Below are positions 1 to 5,695 of a DNA stretch of 6,680 bases, piece by piece; within the stretch, counting starts at the first letter, position 1, and each line of letters opens with the position of its first letter. The notes beneath the pieces are model-generated. The model was not told the DNA's origin, searched no databases, and saw nothing but the letters and a program-made list of their open reading frames with translations. The DNA comes from CAZUGH01 sp964619785 (GTDB lineage: Bacteria; Bacillota; Clostridia; Lachnospirales; Lachnospiraceae). Made by a program: the position numbers and the translations under genes. Where the stretch lies: NCBI GenBank assembly GCA_964619785.1, contig CAZUGH010000086.1, positions 1-6,680 of the forward strand, given 5' to 3'.

Positions 1-7
1 TTGCAAG

Positions 8-25
8 ATGACTAAGATTAGTCAT
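8..25 (+). other. Perfect 7-bp RNA hairpin upstream of the Big2 gene
   Basis: ATGACTA (8-14) pairs perfectly with TAGTCAT (19-25) around the loop AGAT. It abuts a second hairpin at 26-39, so the two would stack as a tandem structure just before a T run. It may be part of a leader RNA or of the 3' end of an upstream transcript. The window starts too close to show which. Confidence 0.5.
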
Positions 26-44
26 GGAGCAATGGCTCCTTTTT
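26..44 (+). terminator. Short GC-rich hairpin plus T run: intrinsic terminator or attenuator
   Basis: GGAGC (26-30) pairs with GCTCC (35-39) around the loop AATG and is followed by five T residues (40-44). The stem is only 5 bp but GC-rich, and the 7-bp hairpin just upstream could stack on it. The T run ends six bases before the AGGAGG of the next gene, leaving no room for a promoter in between. Transcription of that gene must therefore begin upstream of or within the hairpins and pass through, which suits an attenuator better than a plain end-of-gene terminator. Both remain possible. Confidence 0.5.
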
Positions 45-55
45 ACTTGAAGGAG
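36..55 (+). promoter_or_regulatory. Possible Shine-Dalgarno-sequestering hairpin, exclusive with the terminator hairpin
   Basis: CTCCTT (36-41) is the exact reverse complement of AAGGAG (50-55), the core of the ribosome site of the Big2 gene. A G-T wobble (42/49) can extend the stem. The bases CTCC (36-39) are the same ones that form the 3' arm of the terminator-like stem at 26-39, so the two pairings cannot coexist. The pairing is seen in the sequence; regulatory use is inferred, and pyrimidine-rich stretches often match a Shine-Dalgarno by chance. Confidence 0.35.
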
Positions 56-62
56 GAAGGCT

Positions 63-1136
63 GTGAATAAAAAGGTATACGTTGCATTTGCAATCTTGTT
101 ATGTGCCATTTGCGTATGTGGTACGGGACGGCAGGCGCAGGCTGTTAGTAAAAAGATTGGCATGAAATCCTCTACCGTTAAGGTTTATGTAGGGGGCAAG
201 AAGAAGATTGCGATATCGGGTAATAAAAAAGGTTTGAAATGGCGCTCATCGAATAAGAAAATCGCAACGGTCAGTGCGAGTGGCATTGTGAAGGGACGAA
301 AGCTGGGAATGGCAAAAGTCTATGTGACCAACCGATACAAGAAAAAGGCTAGTTGCAAGGTGAAAGTAGGTAAGTATGTAACGAGTGTCACGATGAAGAG
401 TGGAACCAATGTCATTGTTGAAGCGGGAGAGACAAGCCAGATTCGCTATCAGGTGAAACCATCGAAAGCTTATGATACAGGTGTTACCTATACATCCCTG
501 AATAAGAGCATAGCCACCGTTAGCAGTAGTGGTAAGATTACAGGGCGAAGTGCCGGAATAACGAAGATTCGCATGAAAACGAAGGGTGTTAACAAGAAGA
601 AAAAGAAGCTTAGCAAGACTTTGATGGTATGTGTTACGGAATCCACAGAGCCTGACCCACAGACAGCAGTTGTTGAGATTGTGCAGCCAACACCACAGAC
701 GATAGAAGAAGTTATCGCCGGTATCACACCACCTGCAGCGAATCAGTTAGTAGCAGCGCGTCTGGTTGTAAGCTATGTGACAAATGGCGTGACACAGGTG
801 AACACGTTATATTTTCTAAATAAGAATTACACCGGAGCGATTCAGCTTACATTCAATGGCAAAACTGTGAAGAGCGAAGACAACGTGACAAGTTTATTGA
901 ATATACTTGAGACGACGAAACGATTTGGCGGTTATAATACAGCGAAAACGATTCGTGTGGATCGCCCGAAGGCAACAGAGACAGTAACAGATCCAGCCTG
1001 GGTTGTCAAAGACTTGACGGTAACACCTAATTTACAGGTGGTATTTAATGGATATCAGAATGATAAGAAATACAAAACACCGTATGGATTGGTCGTTTCA
1101 CAGGGTGACACATCTGGTATCATTACATTTTCTTAG
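63..1136 (+). CDS. Secreted Big2 (bacterial Ig-like) domain protein with novel C-terminal domain
   Basis: Exported protein of 357 residues starting at GTG 63, chosen because AGGAGG (51-56) lies six bases upstream. Residues 1-27 form a signal peptide: NKK, a hydrophobic core, then a likely cut after AQA (25-27). Two Big2-type repeats follow at about 29-103 and 105-192. Each carries the family signature W/Y-x-S-x-N-x-x-I-A-T-V-S-x-S-G-x-I/V-x-G: SSNKKIATVSASG at 62-74 and SLNKSIATVSSSG at 145-157. Big2 domains are beta-sandwich modules of surface proteins and adhesins. A Pro/Thr-rich linker (about 193-225) leads to a 130-residue, probably beta-rich domain I do not recognise. The N-terminal half is very lysine-rich. 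There is no LPXTG sorting motif, hydrophobic tail or lipobox, so the protein is presumably released or held by charge, perhaps on anionic wall polymer or polysaccharide. It precedes the exopolysaccharide operon but has its own upstream control region, so a role in that matrix is only a guess. Confidence 0.85.
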   Translation: MNKKVYVAFAILLCAICVCGTGRQAQAVSKKIGMKSSTVKVYVGGKKKIAISGNKKGLKWRSSNKKIATVSASGIVKGRKLGMAKVYVTNRYKKKASCKVKVGKYVTSVTMKSGTNVIVEAGETSQIRYQVKPSKAYDTGVTYTSLNKSIATVSSSGKITGRSAGITKIRMKTKGVNKKKKKLSKTLMVCVTESTEPDPQTAVVEIVQPTPQTIEEVIAGITPPAANQLVAARLVVSYVTNGVTQVNTLYFLNKNYTGAIQLTFNGKTVKSEDNVTSLLNILETTKRFGGYNTAKTIRVDRPKATETVTDPAWVVKDLTVTPNLQVVFNGYQNDKKYKTPYGLVVSQGDTSGIITFS

Positions 1137-1146
1137 GAAAATGTAA
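1123..1146 (+). repeat. Perfect 10-bp inverted repeat over the stop codon
   Basis: TTACATTTTC (1123-1132) and GAAAATGTAA (1137-1146) are perfect reverse complements around a TTAG loop that contains the first bases of the TAG stop (1134-1136). No T run follows on either strand, so it is not a classic intrinsic terminator. It could weakly terminate, protect the mRNA 3' end, or be a dyad protein-binding site upstream of the promoter at 1165. The structure is certain; its role is not. Confidence 0.6.
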
Positions 1147-1164
1147 ACATCGTATAAATAAAGA

Positions 1165-1193
1165 TTGCAAATACATCAAAAGGTGTATATAAT
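1165..1193 (+). promoter_or_regulatory. Sigma-A type promoter of the exopolysaccharide operon
   Basis: TTGCAA (1165-1170, four of six matches to TTGACA) and a perfect TATAAT (1188-1193) are separated by exactly 17 bases in an A+T-rich intergenic region. The predicted transcript start is near 1200, giving a leader of roughly 50 bases before the TTG start at 1251. No promoter-like gap occurs between the next five genes, so this promoter probably drives all of them to 6401. Confidence 0.7.
1171..1188 (+). promoter_or_regulatory. Dyad in the promoter spacer, possible operator
   Basis: ATACATC (1171-1177) and GGTGTAT (1182-1188) form an inverted repeat (six matched pairs and one T-G mismatch, loop AAAA). 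It fills the 17-base spacer and touches the first base of the -10 box. A repressor bound here would block RNA polymerase. A dyad of this size can occur by chance, so the operator role is inferred only from its position. Confidence 0.3.
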
Positions 1194-1236
1194 AGGGTAT
1201 GGCAAATATTTTACTTATGAATTTTATGAATGGGAT

Positions 1237-1244
1237 GGGAGGAG
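1237..1244 (+). promoter_or_regulatory. Ribosome binding site that sets a TTG start at 1251
   Basis: GGGAGGAG lies six bases before TTG 1251. The in-frame ATG at 1230 has only A+T-rich sequence upstream and would place this purine box inside the gene. The TTG start also puts the MRKIR charged head directly before the hydrophobic core of a signal peptide. Confidence 0.7.
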
Positions 1245-1250
1245 CATACA

Positions 1251-2723
1251 TTGAGGAAAATTCGAATTATTATGTGTGGTCTGTTATGCAGCATGGGAGT
1301 ACTGCTAAGCGGAGGAACCGTCCTAGCGGGAAGCATTAATGGCAATGAGTCTAGTGTTATTGGTGTTGCTAGTGGAACCTTTGAGTATAAAGGAACGACT
1401 TACGTGGCGAAGCAGAGTTATGTGTCGCAGTTAGTCGCTCGTTTAAGTAAGGATAGTGTAGACCTATCTGCATCGCAGGCACAGAAGGCGATTAGCCAGA
1501 TATATAACAACGTAGCAACTGGTGTGAAGAGCGGATATCTGACACCAGTTAGTGAATCGGACAAGACGACCGAGTCGAAGGATAAATCAGATACCAAAGA
1601 CAAGTCAGAGGGCAACCAGGCTCAAGGCGATTCCGAGGAAAATGATTCCCAGGTGGATTCAAGCCAATCGGGAACCGGAACTACGGCTACGACAGGTAGT
1701 GCGATTCAGAAGAAAAAGAGTATACTGATTGACACAACAGATATACAGGGTGGAATGACTGCGATTAAGATGACAGGAAACGATGATATTTTCTCACAGA
1801 TTAAGAGTGTGAATCGTCGAATGTTAATGTTGTCAATTTTCTTTACTTCAATCCTCCTCGTTGTGTTGATTATCCTACTGTGGAGAAAGAAGCGCAGGAA
1901 GAAGAAGGGACTATTGATTCCATTGATTGGGATGGTCGTGATTACGGCAGGAGCATTTATGACGATACAAGCGGGCATAACGAATTATAATACGTTTAGT
2001 GGTGACCGCTTGAGAGATAAGATGGTTGCTACCGGCTATTATAAGTCAATCTATCAACAAGTTGAAGGTGGCGTACAGAAGCTTCTGACAACAGCTGGAA
2101 TACCAGCTGATAGCTTGCGTGATGTACTGACGGAAGAGAAAGTCTACCGTGATGGCAAGAGATGTCTTGAAGAGAAGCTGGCAAAGGGAGAATCCGATGC
2201 ACAACCAATCGCTGATACAGTCCGTAATGGTCTGAATGAGAGTCTCAAGGCACAGGGTTACATCAATGTTGAACAGCAAAGCGACGCGCTGACGCAGGTG
2301 TCTGAGTTAGTTGACCAAGAATACAATGAGATGATTGATTTCCCTTATGTCGAGAGAATGAATGAGGAAAAACAAGCTCGCCAGAGCACATTTATTATAA
2401 CGATTGTTTTAGGAATGATCTTTGTTGTCGGTGGGACAGCATTGATTCTATACACAGAGAAGTATAAACATAGAGCGATACGTGTGTTAGCATACAGTAT
2501 CCTCGTTGCAGCGATGGGAGTCGTACTAGCCGCATTGCTTATGCGCTTGCAAGGTAGTACACAGTTGATACACAATATTGAACCACGGTTTTATCAAGAG
2601 TTTTTCGTTTCGTACACGCAGGAGAACATCAATAATACGATATACGTCGGTCTCGGCGGTATGGTTGTGTGGCTGTTCCTCGGTTTCACCGTAAAGGGTA
2701 TGAAAAACTCTTTACGTAGATAG
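1251..2723 (+). CDS. Unrecognised exported/polytopic membrane protein, first gene of the exopolysaccharide operon
   Basis: I do not recognise this family. From the TTG start it is 490 residues; an in-frame ATG at 1230 would add seven. Residues 1-26 look like a signal peptide (MRKIRIIMCG head, cut near VLA-GS). An extracellular segment (about 27-100) contains F-x-Y-x-G-x-x-Y and ends in a GVKSGYL motif. A hydrophilic Ser/Thr/Asp/Lys-rich linker (about 101-151) follows. Predicted membrane segments are near 193-211, 221-241, 380-401, 410-431 and 464-481. The short loop between the first two is strongly basic (WRKKRRKKKG), as are the loop after the third (EKYKHR) and the C-terminus (KGMKNSLRR). 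By the positive-inside rule this gives the N-terminal domain and a helical 242-379 domain outside, and the C-terminus inside. The next gene starts 12 bases after its stop, so it is surely co-transcribed with the sugar transferase. Possible roles include polymer assembly or attachment, or sensing, but none is shown by a motif. Confidence 0.8.
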   Translation: MRKIRIIMCGLLCSMGVLLSGGTVLAGSINGNESSVIGVASGTFEYKGTTYVAKQSYVSQLVARLSKDSVDLSASQAQKAISQIYNNVATGVKSGYLTPVSESDKTTESKDKSDTKDKSEGNQAQGDSEENDSQVDSSQSGTGTTATTGSAIQKKKSILIDTTDIQGGMTAIKMTGNDDIFSQIKSVNRRMLMLSIFFTSILLVVLIILLWRKKRRKKKGLLIPLIGMVVITAGAFMTIQAGITNYNTFSGDRLRDKMVATGYYKSIYQQVEGGVQKLLTTAGIPADSLRDVLTEEKVYRDGKRCLEEKLAKGESDAQPIADTVRNGLNESLKAQGYINVEQQSDALTQVSELVDQEYNEMIDFPYVERMNEEKQARQSTFIITIVLGMIFVVGGTALILYTEKYKHRAIRVLAYSILVAAMGVVLAALLMRLQGSTQLIHNIEPRFYQEFFVSYTQENINNTIYVGLGGMVVWLFLGFTVKGMKNSLRR

Positions 2724-2735
2724 GGAGGGAGCCCC

Positions 2736-4148
2736 ATGTACAAGACTTATAAATCAGGAATTAGTAAACATTTTGACTTTATGATATTAGATGCTATATG
2801 TGTGGAGCTGGCATATATACTAGCTTTTGTGATTCGTCATGGAACCAATCCATTTACCAATAGTTCATATCGTAATGTAGGTCTGTTTCTGATTCTGCTT
2901 GAGATACTATGTTGTATCTTTTTAGAAAGCCACAAGGATATATTAAAACGTGGATATTTTCGAGAATTTCGTGAAGTGCTGAAGAATAATACAGTCATGC
3001 TTCTGATTTTCTTTGGTTATGCATTTATACTACACTCAGGTAATATATTTTCGAGGATTACCTTTTTCCTGACATGGGCGCTTGCTAATCTGCTCATGTA
3101 TGGAGCACATCTTCTCTGGAAGCGATACATTCGCTTCTATATGAGATGCAATCGTAAGGCGAGACAGGTAGTTCTCGTGTCGAGACGCAAGACTGTGAAG
3201 GAGACGCTTCAGAAATTGCAGCTTGATGAAGTATGCAACTATATGGTTGTGGGACTGATTCTAGATGGTGAGGGTGTGAAGGAAAAGAGTATCAATGGCG
3301 TGCCCGTCTTAGGCTGTCTGGGAATCGCGATGGACAAGATTCGTTCGATGGTAGTAGATGAGGTACTTATTGATTTGCCGGCTTCTGCAGATGAAGAGAC
3401 GAAGAGAATCGTGGAACAATGCTATGATCGAGGAATTACGACTCATATCTACATTCATCCGATGGGTCATGTCGGTGGCATGAAAGTGGTTGAGCGTATG
3501 GGAAGCTGTACGGTTGTCACGAATTCGATTAAGGTTGCTTCAATGAAGAATGTACTGGCGAAACGCTTTATGGATATCGCAGGAGGTATCGTGGGAGTGC
3601 TGATTATGGCAATCTCGATGATTCTTGTTGTGCCAGGAATTATGATTCAGAGTCCAGGTCCGATCTTCTTCGTTCAAGAACGAGTTGGGAAAAATGGACG
3701 CCGATTCAAGTTATATAAGTTTCGTTCTATGTGTGTGGATGCAGAGTTACAGAAGAAGTCACTGCTTGCACAGAATGAGATGGAAGGGTTCATGTTTAAG
3801 ATGAAGGAGGACCCGCGTGTATTTGGTTTTGGTAAATTCATGCGTAAGACTAGCATCGATGAACTACCACAGTTTATCAATGTGCTAAAGGGCGATATGA
3901 GTCTTGTTGGGACAAGACCTCCAACAGTTGAGGAATATCAACAATATGAAGCAAGACATATGAAACGACTCGCATCCAAGCCGGGTCTGACAGGTCTATG
4001 GCAGGTTAGTGGACGTAGTGCAGTGACTGACTTTGAACAGGTTGTTGAACTAGATGCGAAGTACATAGAAGAGTCCAATATCGGACTTGACATCAAGATT
4101 ATACTAAAGACAATTTGGGTTGTATTGACAGGAAAGGGTTCTGAATAA
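2736..4148 (+). CDS. Polyprenyl-phosphate sugar-1-phosphate transferase (initiating glycosylphosphotransferase)
   Basis: Should transfer a sugar-1-phosphate from a nucleotide sugar to undecaprenyl phosphate at the inner face of the membrane, the first step of exopolysaccharide repeat-unit synthesis (WcaJ/WbaP/CpsE-type superfamily). The 470-residue length fits the large form: four N-terminal membrane segments (about 16-34, 47-64, 85-103, 107-126), a Rossmann-like CoA_binding_3 domain (about 140-265) and a C-terminal Bac_transf catalytic domain (about 273-466). That domain begins with KRFMDI (276-281) and a membrane hairpin (about 282-303). It carries SPGPIFFVQERVGKNG (306-321), LYKFRSM (326-332), DPR (359-361), the Asp375-Glu376 pair in IDELPQF (374-380), GDMSLVGTRP (386-395) and KPGLTGLWQVSGRS (415-428). 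Asp-Glu is the catalytic dyad by analogy with PglC. The protein looks intact. Which sugar is transferred cannot be read from the sequence. GGGAGGGAG (2723-2731), overlapping the upstream stop codon, is the ribosome site. Confidence 0.95.
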   Translation: MYKTYKSGISKHFDFMILDAICVELAYILAFVIRHGTNPFTNSSYRNVGLFLILLEILCCIFLESHKDILKRGYFREFREVLKNNTVMLLIFFGYAFILHSGNIFSRITFFLTWALANLLMYGAHLLWKRYIRFYMRCNRKARQVVLVSRRKTVKETLQKLQLDEVCNYMVVGLILDGEGVKEKSINGVPVLGCLGIAMDKIRSMVVDEVLIDLPASADEETKRIVEQCYDRGITTHIYIHPMGHVGGMKVVERMGSCTVVTNSIKVASMKNVLAKRFMDIAGGIVGVLIMAISMILVVPGIMIQSPGPIFFVQERVGKNGRRFKLYKFRSMCVDAELQKKSLLAQNEMEGFMFKMKEDPRVFGFGKFMRKTSIDELPQFINVLKGDMSLVGTRPPTVEEYQQYEARHMKRLASKPGLTGLWQVSGRSAVTDFEQVVELDAKYIEESNIGLDIKIILKTIWVVLTGKGSE

Positions 4149-4882
4149 TGGAGAATATCAATGGATTTATTGACATTCACAATCACATATTGCCAGGCAT
4201 TGATGATGGCTCTCCGAATATAGAAGAGACAGAGCAGATGCTTCGTGTGGCAGCAAACGAGGGAATTGGCGTGATGGTCGCGACACCGCATTATGATATG
4301 GATCGCAATCATCAGGACAAAGACCAGATTCTTGAACTTACTGCGCAGGTACAAGAACTTGCCGAGAAGATACAACCAGGAATGAAGATTTACAGTGGAG
4401 CCGAGGTGCTCTATGATGTAGGAATCCTTGAAGATATCAAAGCAGGTCTCATACCGTGTATCGGAGCAGGGAATTATATACTACTTGAATTTTACCCTGA
4501 TATTCGATATAATATACTTTGCGCGTCTGTGCATGGTGTGATTAATGCAGGATACACTCCAATCATCGCTCATTTAGAACGTTATGAGTGCCTGATACGG
4601 ACGACGAAGCGCATTCCGGAGTTGATCAAGATGGGAGCGACCATGCAGATGAATAGTCGCAGCTTGCTTGGCGGACTGATGGATAAGCGAAGTCGTATCT
4701 GTCGTAAAATGGTGACGAGTGGCTATGTACATTTCCTAGGAAGTGACAGCCATAGTGCAACGAGGCGAGCACCAAGTATGCGTGAGACAGAGAAAGTATT
4801 ACGCAAGCTTGGTGGAGACTACTTGGTGGACAAACTATTGCGGGAGAATCCGCAGAAGATGTTACAAGGTGAATACATATAG
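4148..4882 (+). CDS. cpsB: PHP-family protein-tyrosine phosphatase, CpsB/CapC/YwqE type
   Basis: Metal-dependent phosphatase that removes phosphate from the tyrosine tail of the cognate kinase, resetting polysaccharide assembly; cytoplasmic. The 244-residue length matches the family. The expected PHP metal and catalytic ligands are all present: His11 and His13 in DIHNHILPGIDDGS (9-22), Asp19/Asp20, His48 in ATPHYD, Glu86 in GAEV, Glu114 in LLEF, His142 and Arg145 in AHLERY, and Asp200 and His202 in GSDSH. It is unrelated to the low-molecular-weight Wzb-type phosphatases. Its ATG shares one base with the TAA stop of the sugar transferase (TAATG, 4146-4150), and AAGGG (4134-4138) lies inside the upstream gene, so translation is probably coupled. 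Its place just before the CpsC- and CpsD-like genes fits the known phosphatase-activator-kinase order. Confidence 0.95.
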   Translation: MENINGFIDIHNHILPGIDDGSPNIEETEQMLRVAANEGIGVMVATPHYDMDRNHQDKDQILELTAQVQELAEKIQPGMKIYSGAEVLYDVGILEDIKAGLIPCIGAGNYILLEFYPDIRYNILCASVHGVINAGYTPIIAHLERYECLIRTTKRIPELIKMGATMQMNSRSLLGGLMDKRSRICRKMVTSGYVHFLGSDSHSATRRAPSMRETEKVLRKLGGDYLVDKLLRENPQKMLQGEYI

Positions 4883-4903
4883 TGGAGTACTGGAGGAAAT
4901 AGA

Positions 4904-5695
4904 GTGAACGATTCAAATATAAAACAAGATGAAGTAGAAATTGACTTACTAGAGCTATTCCAAGTGTTATTATCGAAGGCATGGATTATTTTACTAGCAG
5001 GTATTATTGGAGTTGTCAGTGTGGGCTTGTTCTGTAAGTTCGTTATGACCCCGATTTATTCTTCTACAACACAGCTAGCGATTCTAAGTAATACAGCAGG
5101 TATCACTTCACTAGCAGATTTGCAAGTAGGAACACAGTTAACACAAGATTACATCGTTGTTGTTCAGAGCCGTCCTGTTGTCGAAGGCGTCATTGAGCGA
5201 CTTGATTTAGATATGAAGTATGAGGAGCTGTTAGGTGCAACAACCGTAGAGAATCCTGCGGATACACGAATACTAGCTATCACAGTTCAGAATGAAGAAC
5301 CATATCTGGCAAAGCAGATTGTAGACGCCTATGCAGACATTTCAAAGAAGCGTATTGCAACGCTGATGGATATCGCAGAACCAGGAATCGTCGAAGAAGG
5401 TTATGTGGCTGAGAACAAGACAAGCCCTACGACAACGAAGAATGCATTGATTGCTGGTGTATTATTAGCATTTATCGCATGTGCCATCATCATTATTCGT
5501 CATCTGATGGATGACACGATTAAATCTTCGGAGGATATCGAGCATTATCTAGGACTGAATACACTTGGAATCCTGCCAATTGATGAAGCAGGACTCAAGG
5601 AAGAAGAACGAGAGAGGCTAGCGGAAGAGAAGATGAAGCGTTCTAAGAAAGAAAGCAAGAGAAAACCCCATGAGGGAGGTAACAGCCATGAATAA
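4904..5695 (+). CDS. cpsC: Wzz-like chain-length/kinase-activator membrane protein, CpsC/CapA/YwqC type
   Basis: In Firmicutes this protein sets polysaccharide chain length with, and activates, a separate tyrosine kinase through its cytoplasmic C-terminus. Start GTG 4904, with GGAGG (4892-4896) seven bases upstream; 263 residues. Features in order: the conserved EIDLLELFQVL head (12-22) leading into membrane segment 1 (about 26-46); an extracellular region (about 47-178) with Y-S-S-T near the membrane, QDYIVVVQSRPVVEGVI (81-97) and NPADTRIL (117-124); membrane segment 2 (about 180-198); then DDTIKSSEDIEHYLGL (203-218) and LGILP, typical of the family. The tail from about 229 to the end is long and highly charged (EEERERLAEEK, then KRSKKESKRKPH) and should face the kinase. 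The proline-rich motif usual before the second membrane segment is reduced to a single SP (174-175). The last eight bases overlap the kinase gene. Confidence 0.92.
   Translation: MNDSNIKQDEVEIDLLELFQVLLSKAWIILLAGIIGVVSVGLFCKFVMTPIYSSTTQLAILSNTAGITSLADLQVGTQLTQDYIVVVQSRPVVEGVIERLDLDMKYEELLGATTVENPADTRILAITVQNEEPYLAKQIVDAYADISKKRIATLMDIAEPGIVEEGYVAENKTSPTTTKNALIAGVLLAFIACAIIIIRHLMDDTIKSSEDIEHYLGLNTLGILPIDEAGLKEEERERLAEEKMKRSKKESKRKPHEGGNSHE
5674..5679 (+). promoter_or_regulatory. Ribosome binding site that sets the kinase start at 5688
   Basis: GGGAGG sits eight bases before ATG 5688, inside the end of the preceding gene. The in-frame ATG at 5670 lies just upstream of this box and has no purine-rich site at a workable distance, so 5688 is preferred. 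Confidence 0.75.

Noticed and set aside
1..44. 3' half of a cyclic-di-GMP-I riboswitch
   Set aside because: CTAAG (12-16) and CATGG (23-27) faintly recall the tetraloop-receptor strands of that aptamer, but only six bases separate them. The closing GGTT-CC strand is missing, and the bases instead form a perfect simple hairpin. A search on upstream sequence would decide.
63..1136. Sortase-anchored surface protein or lipoprotein
   Set aside because: The C-terminus ends GDTSGIITFS with no LPXTG, hydrophobic stretch or basic tail, and the cysteines in the signal region do not form a lipobox at a cut site.
1165..1193. MerR-type promoter
   Set aside because: A spacer dyad suggests it, but MerR-controlled promoters have overlong 19-20 base spacers; here the spacer is the optimal 17.
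2723..2735. Hairpin hiding the sugar transferase ribosome site (GGG with the CCCC before the ATG)
   Set aside because: At most three base pairs with a six-base loop; too weak to claim.
3938..4375. Reverse-strand gene of about 145 codons opposite the transferase/phosphatase junction
   Set aside because: It lies wholly opposite two strongly conserved genes, has no recognisable domain, and its composition is that of an antisense shadow. The other reverse-strand open frames (for example opposite 1706-1978 and 4626-4982) were rejected for the same reason.
4148..4882. Histidinol phosphatase or DNA polymerase PHP domain
   Set aside because: PHP relatives share the metal ligands, but the DIHNHILPGIDDG start, the HLERY motif, the length and the neighbouring CpsC/CpsD-like genes fit the tyrosine phosphatase branch.
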